Source of the DNA: Candidatus Cloacimonadota bacterium
GTDB taxonomy: Bacteria; Cloacimonadota; Cloacimonadia; Cloacimonadales; TCS61
NCBI GenBank assembly: GCA_021157525.1
Contig: JAGGWK010000020.1
Location: forward strand, 1 to 54,942
Direction: 5' to 3'
DNA: 54,942 bases
Shown: in pieces, positions 36,019-45,189 of the stretch
How the letters are laid out: each line of letters begins with the position of its first letter
How positions within the stretch are numbered: the first letter of the stretch is position 1
Program-made: the position numbers and the translations under genes
The notes under the pieces: generated by a model
Databases searched by the model: none
What the model was told of the DNA's origin: nothing
Seen by the model: the letters and a program-made list of their open reading frames with translations, nothing else

Positions 36019-36264
36019 TTAATATAGTAATTTATTGGACTTTTGGATTTGCCGCTTCAAGTTCAGCCGGCTCACCCGATATAAGTGCGACTGCTTACGG
36101 GGAAGCAATGTCGTATTATCGGGTTTCATCAACTCAACTTTGATTTCTTCTGTTTTTACGTTTCTCAGTTTTTTTATCGGCCGGACGGTCTGTTTGTTTT
36201 GGGCACTTAGAGCCGCAGAACAGAGCAACATTCCCGCTACGATGCATATATTAACGATTTTCAT
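36019..36264 (-). CDS. Small secreted basic protein of the envelope operon
   Basis: 81 residues: a signal peptide to about residue 22 (A-A-L-S-A-Q), then a basic, Lys/Arg-rich mature peptide of about 59 residues (R-P-I-K-K-L-R, then R-L-N-L-K-R-Q-I-Q-K). No family is recognised. It overlaps the end of the giant TPR gene by 14 bases and precedes exbB by 20 bases, so a role in the same envelope machine is inferred from position only. Confidence 0.6.
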   Translation of the reverse strand: MKIVNICIVAGMLLCSAALSAQNKQTVRPIKKLRNVKTEEIKVELMKPDNTTLLPRKQSHLYRVSRLNLKRQIQKSNKLLY

Positions 36265-39200
36265 TGTTCACCTCAGCTTTGCGGACAATCGTGTCGCATT
36301 CGAAAATTAACCCTTTAAATTCCGTCTCTCCTACAACCTTGATCACAATTTCATTGGTACCTTTGTGCAACTGCGGCATGTCAACCCTGATACCAAGCAC
36401 CTTGTTTATCGCCGTATCCACCACCATATCCTGGTCGGTTAGTACCGCTTCCCCGTTTACCCACATCGAGATCGTCTTCTGCCCTAGTACAATAGCCCTG
36501 GCATCCACTACGTCTCCGGCAAATTCCAGAACTTTATAGAAGTACACGGTTTCTACAGCATCTTTTCTCAGTTCAGGATGCCAGATCTCTTGAGCTTCAC
36601 TCTGTTCCAATCCGTCCATCTGAGATTTGTAGAGGCGGAAGTTGGCGCTATCAGCAGCCACCCAGCCATCAGCCAGATTGATGGAATCCGGAAGAACATC
36701 ACCCTTGAGGCAATACCATGATCTATCTGAATAGAACTTCTTGGCTTCGGTAGTGCGGGCAAAATCCAGTTTTTCCTGATCGTATTGCAACGTCACTTTT
36801 GCAGAAAGCATTGCCTCGGCTGGAAGAACAAAGGCGATACGGTTTTCTGTATCTGCCGTCCCTCTGGTGGTGCTCAGAGAATATTTAATCATTGGCATCC
36901 CTGCCACCACGACAGAATCGGATTTCATATTTTCCGTAGCTATCTCCACACCGTTCAACAACACGGGAACCGTATCCTGACTTACATATTCTATGGTCAC
37001 CAATTCCGGTTTGATCTCCGTAGCTATTGTCGTGTGATACTCCCCCGGAAGGGTATTTTGTATCACAGCTACCGAATCCATGGCCACAGCATTCGGCACC
37101 AGAGTAAAGGCGGGTATGCTGTCGTTTTGCGCAGAGTGTTTCCAACTGCCGTCTGTGCAGATTATCTGATACACTTTTGGCTTTCTCACGCCCCATTCTA
37201 TCAGGCGATTCAAGGCAAGTTGAGTCCAGGTATCTTCATAATCTTTACCGTCGACAAAGGTCATCAGCACATACTGATACAGTTCACTGGCTTTTTTGTA
37301 GAAGTTCAGGGAAAGCTTCTTACCAGCCAGGCGGATGTTGTCTTTGTACTGTTTTTGCTGCACCGGGTTTGCCTTCATAGCTTCGCTGTTCAATTGCTTA
37401 GAGACATTCACAAACTTCTCAATCTGAGAGTCGGTCACCTGCCCGGCATGATCATAAATAGCGCCGGCAAGGTAAAGCAACTGCGTCCGCTTTTCAATTG
37501 GCAGGTCGTAGTTATTACCCTCTTTGATAAGAGCGATGTATTTTTCTTTATAGCTATCGGCTTTGTTCATCAGCTTTTTGACGCGATTTGCCCCGCCCAC
37601 CAGATGGTCTTTCCATTTGGTAAGCTGGTTAACCTTGATCAGAGATTGAGGCGATGCGCTCAAAAATTCGGTGTCGGCGTTGGAGATTTCTGCATCCAGC
37701 TTGGTGTAGTAGTCAATATAATCGTCGAAATAGCGGAAATGGTCGTAAGCGCTTTCTACTGGAAGCGTAAGACCATCGGCTTTGTAGCTGTCATCAGCCA
37801 CCTTGAAGCTATCGATAACCGCATGCATCTCTTCATACCGTTGCTGGGCAAACAGTGTATCTGCCCGGGCAATGTAGTACTTCATTTTTTTTACAGCAAT
37901 CGCCGTGAGCAGGTCTGCAGAAGGATCTTTTGCAAAGAGTCTGCGGGCGATTGTTTCGTAGTCAGATTCATCATTGCGCTCATAATAAATGAGGGCAGCT
38001 TTTTTCAGAAACTCGTTAGCCAGCTCATGATCGGGGTAGGTTTCTTCAAAGGCGAGGATTTGGGCCAGATACGCATCCTGCGCACCTGCGTCTTCGTAGT
38101 TTTTTATTCCCTTCAGCATGATGTTTTGGCGGGTGGTCTCGTCTACCTCCATAGATGCAGTATCGGCGTAGAGTTGCATATACATCTCTGCGGCTTTGAG
38201 CTTGTCGTTATAGGGCGCATTTTCGTACATTTCGATCACCTGCACCCGGGCCACCAGAGCTTCCGGTGATGTGGGATATTTTTCCACAAAAGCCATACGA
38301 AGTTCTTCGGCGCGTATATAGTCCGGGATGCTGTCGGCTAAAGTCCATGCACCTTTATAGGATGCAAACACTTCTTCCTTGGTCTCCATTACCGTTGCCA
38401 GATCCAGATAGAGATCGATGGCACGCAACGTATCACCACCGGCGATAAAGGAATCGATAGCTTTGTACTTAAATGCCTTTTTCTGACTCAGACTGTCCAC
38501 TTCGGCAGCGAGGCGAAGATATTGCTCTGCTGAAGCGATGTTATCGCCAGAGTCTTTGTAAGTCTTTGCCTGTGATTGAATGGCGCTGAGCAGATTTTGA
38601 CGAATGCTTTTCCTGGTCTCTTCCGGAGCAACTTCACTGGCAGCGCGGTAGTAGCTTTCTGCTTCCTTGTAATTCCCCTTATTCTGGCTGATTTCAGCCA
38701 ATCGGGCATTACAGAGCATCTGCTTATCGGGCTCCAGATTGTAGCTGAGTAACGTATTGAAATTGGCATAGGCGGCATCCATGTTGTTATGGTCATAATT
38801 CGATTCTGCCCGCTGGAACAGGATACGCACCAGCTCGGTTTCGTTACGTTGGGGGAAGAGGGTTTGATCCAGCAATTTCTGTTCATGAGCGCTGTTTGCA
38901 GCTATCAGCAGAGAATCGATGGACTCTTTGGTGTATTGAATTCCGGTAAGCTCATCCAGATAAGGTTCGGTTCCAATCCGCTCTTGTACCAGATCATGGA
39001 ATTTTTCATAATCGTAGTATTGGTCAAGAATCAAGTCCTGAACTTTGGGATGGGATTTGAATTGCGCAACGAACTCGTCTATGGTTTGTGCAGCCACAAG
39101 ATAGTAAGACGGGTTCTTGGTTTCTTCGGCCAGATTTTGGCTGGCAAGGATTTTATTCAGAGCAATTTGTTCGAAATTGGCCAGGCTGTCGGCCCCCCAG

Positions 39201-40483
39201 AAGGGTGCGTAAGCCAGATAAGAATCGGCCAATTGGGAATATTGCTGATAATTCTCAATCGTTTTATCATCGATAAAGCGGTTGAAGTATTTTGGTTCTA
39301 AGAAGCTATATGCTTTTTTCAGGATATTCAGCTGTGGCTGGATGTCCTTTTCCTGATTCATCTGAAACCAGGGAGAATCGACCGTATAATTGGTCGTCAT
39401 TCGATGATATTCCTCAGTAATCAGGTTTTCGGGAGACGCATTTCCGCGCACACGGTCGGGGTAGCGCTTGTATATAGTGATGATGGAATCGATATAGGAG
39501 GGAGAATCGAGAGCTGCCGGGTAGAGTTCCAGCATGGCATTATAGAGGTCTATCGCCTGCATTGGAGCGCTATAGTGCAGTTTCAAATCGATGCTTTCCA
39601 TCAGCACCTGTTGTGCATAATCGTCATTGGTGAGCAAGGGAACAATTTCTTTGGCCATCTCTGCAGCTTGCGAATATTGTTCAAAATCGCTGCCGTCAGA
39701 TTCGATAAGGCCAAAGGCAATGTTTTCCAATGCATCAGCCTCAAAGAATACTTTCTGAGTATCCAGAGAGTCTGCATCCATGGTGTTTAATAATTGGGTA
39801 AAATCTGAGATTGCAGCATCGAAATCACCACTGCTGAACCGTGCCCATCCCCGTTGGAACAGACCGTAGTTTTGCAGAGGATCGCCCTCGGTTTCTGCCA
39901 CCATATTAAAATAACTGGCAGCCTTTTCAAAGAGAGGGTGGGGATTTTTTGCATCCAGGGCTAAATCGAAATAGGTTGTACCCAATCGATACGCAGCCTC
40001 GGTATGATACCGGGAATCGGGGAAATCCCGGTATATCTCTTCATAGGCAGCCAGGATATCGCTAAAGCGATCTTCCTGCAAGCGCAGAGAATCCGGCCAG
40101 TTTTCGGCAAATTCAATGTTCATCTGCCGGCGATTGTCACGGTTATCTATCTGTGCCCGAGTAGCATAATACGCCCAGTTATACAGCACCACATCCTTTT
40201 GCGTAAAATCAGGATCATTACGCAGCACCTGTGCGTAGTAGCGGCTGACGATGTCTGGTTGGCCCACATAGAGCTCGGTACTCATCTCGGCGAGATTAAA
40301 GTACATGCGTGCAATATCAGGATGGTGTGGATTCGCCCGAACGAAGTCATAGGTTTTGTCGAAGATTTCCTGTTTGAAGGCAAGCTTCTCGAGATATTTC
40401 TCCTGCAATTCCTGCGACACATTCTGAGCAAAAAGGCCAAAACCCAGCGTCATCAGAATGAGGGATATGATATATTTATTCAT
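36251..40483 (-). CDS. Giant exported TPR protein with a C-terminal beta-sandwich
   Basis: About 1410 residues. I chose the ATG at 40483, which gives a clean signal peptide (M-N-K-Y-I-I-S-L-I-L to F-A-Q-N); a frame extended to 40519 overlaps the upstream gene more. Residues about 30-1050 are helical with many tetratricopeptide-like repeats (e.g. Y-F-N-L-A-E, A-A-Y-R-L-G-T-T-Y, A-E-S-Y-Y-R-A-A). The last 350 residues are beta-rich and include a segment like galactose-binding or jelly-roll domains (V-Y-F-Y-K-V-L-E-F, M-W-V-N-G-E-A-V-L, K-G-T-N-E-I-V-I-K). A large periplasmic or outer-membrane-associated scaffold is likely. By parts list it resembles AgmK/GltI of Myxococcus, but homology is not shown. 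Confidence 0.75.
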   Translation of the reverse strand: MNKYIISLILMTLGFGLFAQNVSQELQEKYLEKLAFKQEIFDKTYDFVRANPHHPDIARMYFNLAEMSTELYVGQPDIVSRYYAQVLRNDPDFTQKDVVLYNWAYYATRAQIDNRDNRRQMNIEFAENWPDSLRLQEDRFSDILAAYEEIYRDFPDSRYHTEAAYRLGTTYFDLALDAKNPHPLFEKAASYFNMVAETEGDPLQNYGLFQRGWARFSSGDFDAAISDFTQLLNTMDADSLDTQKVFFEADALENIAFGLIESDGSDFEQYSQAAEMAKEIVPLLTNDDYAQQVLMESIDLKLHYSAPMQAIDLYNAMLELYPAALDSPSYIDSIITIYKRYPDRVRGNASPENLITEEYHRMTTNYTVDSPWFQMNQEKDIQPQLNILKKAYSFLEPKYFNRFIDDKTIENYQQYSQLADSYLAYAPFWGADSLANFEQIALNKILASQNLAEETKNPSYYLVAAQTIDEFVAQFKSHPKVQDLILDQYYDYEKFHDLVQERIGTEPYLDELTGIQYTKESIDSLLIAANSAHEQKLLDQTLFPQRNETELVRILFQRAESNYDHNNMDAAYANFNTLLSYNLEPDKQMLCNARLAEISQNKGNYKEAESYYRAASEVAPEETRKSIRQNLLSAIQSQAKTYKDSGDNIASAEQYLRLAAEVDSLSQKKAFKYKAIDSFIAGGDTLRAIDLYLDLATVMETKEEVFASYKGAWTLADSIPDYIRAEELRMAFVEKYPTSPEALVARVQVIEMYENAPYNDKLKAAEMYMQLYADTASMEVDETTRQNIMLKGIKNYEDAGAQDAYLAQILAFEETYPDHELANEFLKKAALIYYERNDESDYETIARRLFAKDPSADLLTAIAVKKMKYYIARADTLFAQQRYEEMHAVIDSFKVADDSYKADGLTLPVESAYDHFRYFDDYIDYYTKLDAEISNADTEFLSASPQSLIKVNQLTKWKDHLVGGANRVKKLMNKADSYKEKYIALIKEGNNYDLPIEKRTQLLYLAGAIYDHAGQVTDSQIEKFVNVSKQLNSEAMKANPVQQKQYKDNIRLAGKKLSLNFYKKASELYQYVLMTFVDGKDYEDTWTQLALNRLIEWGVRKPKVYQIICTDGSWKHSAQNDSIPAFTLVPNAVAMDSVAVIQNTLPGEYHTTIATEIKPELVTIEYVSQDTVPVLLNGVEIATENMKSDSVVVAGMPMIKYSLSTTRGTADTENRIAFVLPAEAMLSAKVTLQYDQEKLDFARTTEAKKFYSDRSWYCLKGDVLPDSINLADGWVAADSANFRLYKSQMDGLEQSEAQEIWHPELRKDAVETVYFYKVLEFAGDVVDARAIVLGQKTISMWVNGEAVLTDQDMVVDTAINKVLGIRVDMPQLHKGTNEIVIKVVGETEFKGLIFECDTIVRKAEVNNENR

Positions 40484-42437
40484 GGACAAGCTCTTTTTGG
40501 TATTGTTGATACTGTTCATCTTTTTTCAGGGAGTACTTGAACAACACATCAAGCATCTCCATTTGATACTGCTGATTTTGCCCAACCACATCATCGGTGA
40601 AGGTTTGTATCAGAGAATCGTAGGTATTTTGCACTTCGGCAAATTCTGCTGCCAGTACGTCACGCTCCTTGCCCATATAGCGGGCAATGCGTTTGTTGAA
40701 GTTCTCAGCAATATCACCCTGCAAAGAGCGGTATTCCTGTTTGCTCTGCTCCATTGCAGCGATTTCGTTATCGATCAGCTGTTCAACCTCGTCGTTCTGA
40801 TACATCTGAAAATAGTATCGCGAAAGCACATCAAGAGCATCGATATCGGCTTGGGTAAGACTTGCCTGAATCCGGGCAATTGCTGCCTGTTGCGGATCAT
40901 CAGCATGTATTGCTTCCAGATCAAGCCACTCTTTTTTGCGGGATGCTTCGACACGTTTTGTCTGAGCAAGTTCTTGAGCCAAAGCAATATCTCCAGGGGT
41001 CATCTCAGGGCTCAACATATAAATCTTTATAAATTCCAGAGATACCAGATTGGTGTCGATAGCGGCTATTTCTCGCTCGATAATTTCAGGAATCCGGTTG
41101 TTTTTTTGGTTTTGCGCCAAAGCAATGACCTGATCTATGTTATTAAGGGTATTGATGTAGTAGAAGTACTCATTCTCTAAAAGCAGCATGATATCTACTT
41201 TGTCGTCATGACGTCCTACATACATCTCTTTTAACAGTTCGTTCGTTGTTACGATGCTGTTTTCGAGGTTCGAGATTACCGTATCAGCGGTAGAAGCCGA
41301 ATTGATGGTCCGATTATAGTCATCCAGAAGAGCTCTCTTTTCTCGCAGAGTATTCAATATCGCATCATTGTGCTCGATAAACTGAGTAACATTTTTTTCA
41401 AACTCTTCAGGGCTTTCCATTTCCAAATCCAGCGCGTAAGCCAATACACGTGCAGGAATGGTATAATCAGAGAATTTGTCTTTTGCCAATACTTTGATGC
41501 AGTAATCTTTGGCCGTTGCGTAGTCGTCATCCAAAGCAAAGCGAACGCCTATCTCATAGAGCAATTCGTCGTCGATGGCATCTTTTTCCATGGCAGCATA
41601 CTGTGCATAATAGAGCATTGCCCGTTCGTGATCCCCATGCTCATCGTAGAGACGAGCCAGGGATACAATCACAAAACTGTAATGCGGCGTTTCTGGAGGA
41701 TAGTTGTTCTGCAATTGCGTAAATGCGGACAAGGCGGCATCAATGCCTTCCTGATCATAGGTAATCAAGGCCAGGAGTGCTTGCGCTCTAAAGCCAAATT
41801 CCCCATCGGCGGATAATTGATTGAACAAGGTTTTTGCTTCGTCGTAAAAGCCCTCATTATAATAGGCATTTCCCAGATTGTACTGGATGAGGGTATTCCC
41901 CGTTGCAAGCCGATTTGTGGTAACGATGTCGATGTATGAAGCAAAGTCTCCACTCTCGAAATAGAGACGAGCCGCCATCATTGCCGCAGTTGTGTATCGG
42001 TTGCTACTGGGATATTGGGTGATGAGTTGAGACAACGCATCCAGAGACGCGGAAGTATTATTATCGGCCTGATATGCCAGAGCTCGGTAGTAGAGAATGT
42101 CATCCTGATAGGAGGGAAATTCCTTGAAGATAAAGCCAAGCGCCAAAATACGTTTGTCGTATTCTGCCTGGTCCTGTTTTGGATTAATTTCCGCGATTTG
42201 AGCTTCCTGCTCTCTGAATAAGTTCTCGAGTTTTCTTGATTCACCGGACAGATTAAATTCCCGTGCTTTCTTCCGTTGTTGAGTAATGGAACTGTAGAAA
42301 GCAATTTCATGCTCTATGTTTTGTAAATCCTGTTCCTCGGATGTAATCTGTTTTATGAGTGTTTCATAATCCTCCGGCAAGCTCAAGCAGGTCGCGCTGA
42401 TGAGCGCAATCAATAAGAGGATATATAGCTTTTTCAT
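40476..42437 (-). CDS. Exported TPR/coiled-coil protein
   Basis: 653 residues with a signal peptide (M-K-K-L-Y-I-L-L-L-I-A-L to about residue 20). A coiled-coil start (about 25-75) is followed by TPR-like repeats to about 330 (A-L-D-A-L-S-Q-L-I-T-Q-Y-P, Y-N-L-G-N-A-Y-Y-N-E-G-F-Y-D-E-A) and then long, acidic, coiled-coil-rich helices to the end. The last codons overlap the start of the 1410-residue TPR gene, indicating translational coupling. It lies ten bases after the predicted barrel gene. A periplasmic adaptor role in the envelope machine is inferred. Confidence 0.75.
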   Translation of the reverse strand: MKKLYILLLIALISATCLSLPEDYETLIKQITSEEQDLQNIEHEIAFYSSITQQRKKAREFNLSGESRKLENLFREQEAQIAEINPKQDQAEYDKRILALGFIFKEFPSYQDDILYYRALAYQADNNTSASLDALSQLITQYPSSNRYTTAAMMAARLYFESGDFASYIDIVTTNRLATGNTLIQYNLGNAYYNEGFYDEAKTLFNQLSADGEFGFRAQALLALITYDQEGIDAALSAFTQLQNNYPPETPHYSFVIVSLARLYDEHGDHERAMLYYAQYAAMEKDAIDDELLYEIGVRFALDDDYATAKDYCIKVLAKDKFSDYTIPARVLAYALDLEMESPEEFEKNVTQFIEHNDAILNTLREKRALLDDYNRTINSASTADTVISNLENSIVTTNELLKEMYVGRHDDKVDIMLLLENEYFYYINTLNNIDQVIALAQNQKNNRIPEIIEREIAAIDTNLVSLEFIKIYMLSPEMTPGDIALAQELAQTKRVEASRKKEWLDLEAIHADDPQQAAIARIQASLTQADIDALDVLSRYYFQMYQNDEVEQLIDNEIAAMEQSKQEYRSLQGDIAENFNKRIARYMGKERDVLAAEFAEVQNTYDSLIQTFTDDVVGQNQQYQMEMLDVLFKYSLKKDEQYQQYQKELVHE

Positions 42438-42447
42438 AAGAACCAGA

Positions 42448-43380
42448 TTATTCTTTCATCAAGTTTTTGATTTCGTCGAGTTCTTTTTCTGCCCGTTCAC
42501 GCCGCTCTTGAATCTTGCGAAGTTCTTCCTTCAGCATATCGGCAGCGTCAGTACGTTCCGGTGATACATAGAGTTGTTCGCCAGTCGCCGTCTTCCCTGT
42601 CTGGAAGGCACGTTGGTCTTTGTTTTTCACTTCAGAGTACTTATCGAAGATGTAGGTAAGAGCAAAATCGCCGGTGAAGCTGGCGTTGTCTTTCATATTA
42701 TCTTCAACGTTAATAAGACCAATAGTCGCTTTAAGATTTCCAAAGTCATAACTCATTCCCATATTCAGATTAGCTCCACGCATCTCACCAATAAGAGTAA
42801 GATTTTGAGCGGGGCGAATCTGCAGACCGCCGAAGAAGCCCATGAAGTATTGGTCTTTTTCTCCTCGTGTGTCATAGCCACGGCTGCCAAGACCAATATT
42901 AAGGGTGGTCTCTAGAGCCTTTGACAGAGGCAAGCCACGAATTACCGCCGTCTTACTGGCAACAAAATAAGGGGTTGCTTTCACATAGATAAATGCATCA
43001 GGTAAATCCGTATGACTCTCGGGATTAGTATATTTGATGTCTGAGAAAAGGTTTTCAATCCCGATTGCAATGGCGGGATTCCGCATGCTTTCGTGAACTA
43101 CCGCATATTTGAAGTTAGCAGTTATCAGATCTTCATTCATAGCCATCAAGCCAAGTTGAAGACGATTCTTAATACCATAGTTAACGGTTCCACCGTAGAA
43201 TAACCCCTCCTCCCTGTCACTATCAGTTTGATAGTAGAGACCAGAAAGAGAGACATCGAACATCTTGTGTGGTAAAATGTAGGCCGTACGAATTCCCAGG
43301 GAATTTTCGCTCGAATACGGACTCGCAATAAGGAATTGCATCATAATTAACGCAATGATAACGAGAATTGGCTTTTTCAT
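42448..43380 (-). CDS. Predicted outer-membrane beta-barrel protein with a C-terminal coiled coil
   Basis: About 310 residues from the ATG at 43380, which follows GGAGG and gives a signal peptide (M-K-K-P-I-L-V-I-I-A-L to A-S-P). The 43 extra upstream codons in the open frame run into the yraN promoter and are rejected. Residues about 25-235 alternate hydrophobic/polar strands with Gly/Tyr turns, as in a small barrel (V-S-L-S-G-L-Y-Y-Q-T, Y-G-I-K-N-R-L-Q-L-G-L). The last 50 residues form a charged coiled coil (L-R-K-I-Q-E-R-R-E-R-A-E-K-E-L-D). It is the first gene of the nine-gene envelope operon and a candidate outer-membrane partner for the motor. Confidence 0.7.
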   Translation of the reverse strand: MKKPILVIIALIMMQFLIASPYSSENSLGIRTAYILPHKMFDVSLSGLYYQTDSDREEGLFYGGTVNYGIKNRLQLGLMAMNEDLITANFKYAVVHESMRNPAIAIGIENLFSDIKYTNPESHTDLPDAFIYVKATPYFVASKTAVIRGLPLSKALETTLNIGLGSRGYDTRGEKDQYFMGFFGGLQIRPAQNLTLIGEMRGANLNMGMSYDFGNLKATIGLINVEDNMKDNASFTGDFALTYIFDKYSEVKNKDQRAFQTGKTATGEQLYVSPERTDAADMLKEELRKIQERRERAEKELDEIKNLMKE

Positions 43381-43407
43381 CTTTTCCTCCATACAGAAAT
43401 CAATCAT

Positions 43408-43436
43408 AGATAAGAAATTGACATTTTTTCCGTCAA
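43408..43436 (-). promoter_or_regulatory. Putative promoter of the envelope operon
   Basis: Minus-strand TTGACG at 43431-43436, 50 bases before the barrel-gene ATG, with TTATCT at the -10 spacing. It overlaps the divergent yraN promoter; the two -35 boxes form an inverted repeat (TTGAC-9-GTCAA). Confidence 0.5.
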
Positions 43437-43446
43437 GTTTTTTATC
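43418..43446 (+). promoter_or_regulatory. Putative promoter of yraN
   Basis: Plus-strand TTGACA at 43418-43423 with TTTATC 17 bases on and the ATG 57 bases downstream of the box. It overlaps the divergent envelope-operon promoter. Confidence 0.5.
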
Positions 43447-43480
43447 TGTTATTCGAAAATTAAAGTATTTGTGAGGTGTC

Positions 43481-43855
43481 ATGAATGACAGAAAGAATCT
43501 CGGAATCCAGGGAGAAAACACCGCCACAGCCTATTTACAACGGAAGCAATATCACATTCTCGAACGCAATTATCACTCAGCTTATGGGGAAATAGACATC
43601 ATCGCCAGAAAGAATGATGTCCTTGTATTTGTGGAAGTTAAGACCAGATCTGGTTCGCTTGATACCGGTCTTTCCAGCGTCTCCCGGGGAAAACAAAAAA
43701 AAATAATCAACACTGCTCAAATCTATCTGTCCCGGCTTTCCTCTGATACACTATTGGAAACACGCTTCGATGTGATTTCTTTGACCCCTGCCGGTGATGG
43801 GACTTTCGCCATCAAACACCTAAAAGATGCTTTTCGGCCAGATTACTCCAGCTGA
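43481..43855 (+). CDS. yraN: YraN/UPF0102 family nuclease-fold protein
   Basis: 124 residues, the usual size. The restriction-endonuclease-like core is clear: G-E-N-T-A-T-A-Y-L near residue 10, the Y-G-E-I-D-I-I-A-R strand and the V-F-V-E-V-K-T-R-S strand carrying the E-x-K pair. Members are predicted Holliday-junction resolvase-like nucleases of uncertain role. It is the only plus-strand gene between 0.8 and 48.8 kb. A GAGGTG site precedes the ATG, and its 3' end overlaps the convergent GWxTD gene by 13 bases. Confidence 0.9.
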   Translation: MNDRKNLGIQGENTATAYLQRKQYHILERNYHSAYGEIDIIARKNDVLVFVEVKTRSGSLDTGLSSVSRGKQKKIINTAQIYLSRLSSDTLLETRFDVISLTPAGDGTFAIKHLKDAFRPDYSS

Positions 43856-45177
43856 TCGTAGTCAAAATTCTCTCCCAACAGATCGCGGTAATTGGGTTGC
43901 GTCGTCTCGGTTTCATCTTTTCCACTATAAATCAACCTGAAATTTCCGGTTCCTGAATTATCCATGAAAATATAGGATGTCTGCCGCGTTCCTTCGTACC
44001 GCCAGATGATATAATCCCGACTTTGTGATTGGAGAGAAAACTCAGTCTCACCCTTTTTGGTCTCATCAGGTTTTCCATATTTGATGTAAAGGCGACCTCG
44101 ATCTGATTCCCAACCATCGGAGAAAAATGAAAAATGCTGATTGGTATAGGCTAATCGCTCTTTGATATCATCGTAAAATTCATTTTTTGTGGTGGATGGT
44201 TCATAATCCCGGCTCACCCAAAACCGATTGATAAAATTCCGTTTACCCTTTTCAGACAACCCATCCCACGTGCTCTTTTTCACGTCCGGTAAGAAATACT
44301 GCACCAGTTTAAATTCCTTCTCCAGATCATTGAGCATACGGGTGAGATGGCCGGAATGCTCGATCACGCTGAAATAATCCTGTACCTGCATGGTCTTGCC
44401 TGTGATTTCATCGGTGACAATCATGATGATATTATACAATCCGGGCTCATAGTCGGAGATTTGAATCTCTTTGATGCGGTTAATCAAGGCCGAAGATTTG
44501 TTGATTTTCCCTGAAAGGGTTTCCACCTCTTCGCCGTTTCGCATCACCACGACAGATTCAGACAGATCACTCACACCCTGGGCATCCAGCCCAAAATTCC
44601 GAATCTCAAAATAGATGAAAAATGAAGAGTGCCGGGTATTGTCAAAAATATGATGCGGTTCCACATCAAACCGCATCCCGCCACGGATAAAACGCGCCCG
44701 ATATGATGAGGTGTCCGCCACGATGGCGGCACTCATTTCCAGGTCGCTGATGAGTCCATCGGGAGCAAGAAGCGGCAAAGGAACCACTTCTGATGTGGAT
44801 TCGTTGCTGCCAGTATCGGTAATTTGAACGAGCAAATCGTAGCCATCCCGTTTCATGGGCAGTACGATTTTATCCAGATAGCCATTATCGGTTTTAGTCA
44901 TATCTTCGTTTTCCAGAATGATTTTCGCCGGCATCGGATCGAAGGAATAGACGGTATTACCCTGTTGCTGCAGAGAAACAGCGATGGTGATATCCGCTGT
45001 AAAACCCTGATCTGTGCGATTGAACAGCAAATCTCTGTAAGGTATTTTATAGTTCACTTCGATTACGGTGATACCGCTATCATCTAAGAACCGGTTGGCA
45101 TCCAGATAGACATGCAGGGTTGCCAGAAGAGGCATCATGGCGAAAAGCGCGAGAGCGAAAAAAGATAGTTTTTTCAT
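43843..45177 (-). CDS. GWxTD-domain secreted protein
   Basis: 444 residues with a signal peptide (M-K-K-L-S-F-F-A-L-A-L to L-A-T). The first 280 mature residues are beta-rich. The C-terminal GWxTD domain (about 285-420) shows F-W-V-S-R-D, then S-D-G-W-E-S-D-R-G-R-L-Y-I-K-Y-G-K-P-D-E. This domain is typical of exported proteins in Cloacimonadota, Ignavibacteria, Acidobacteria and related phyla; its function is unknown. It follows dnaE by 12 bases and is probably co-transcribed. It supports the phylum placement of the window. Confidence 0.85.
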   Translation of the reverse strand: MKKLSFFALALFAMMPLLATLHVYLDANRFLDDSGITVIEVNYKIPYRDLLFNRTDQGFTADITIAVSLQQQGNTVYSFDPMPAKIILENEDMTKTDNGYLDKIVLPMKRDGYDLLVQITDTGSNESTSEVVPLPLLAPDGLISDLEMSAAIVADTSSYRARFIRGGMRFDVEPHHIFDNTRHSSFFIYFEIRNFGLDAQGVSDLSESVVVMRNGEEVETLSGKINKSSALINRIKEIQISDYEPGLYNIIMIVTDEITGKTMQVQDYFSVIEHSGHLTRMLNDLEKEFKLVQYFLPDVKKSTWDGLSEKGKRNFINRFWVSRDYEPSTTKNEFYDDIKERLAYTNQHFSFFSDGWESDRGRLYIKYGKPDETKKGETEFSLQSQSRDYIIWRYEGTRQTSYIFMDNSGTGNFRLIYSGKDETETTQPNYRDLLGENFDYDQLE

Positions 45178-45189
45178 TGATTACTCCGT

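Noticed and set aside
36785-38269. A 494-codon plus-strand open frame
   Set aside because: It lies wholly antisense to the giant TPR gene and shows no domain; the minus-strand frame has a signal peptide and repeats.
43381-43527. Extended N terminus of the barrel protein
   Set aside because: It would cover the divergent promoters and the yraN start and would remove the signal peptide from the N terminus.
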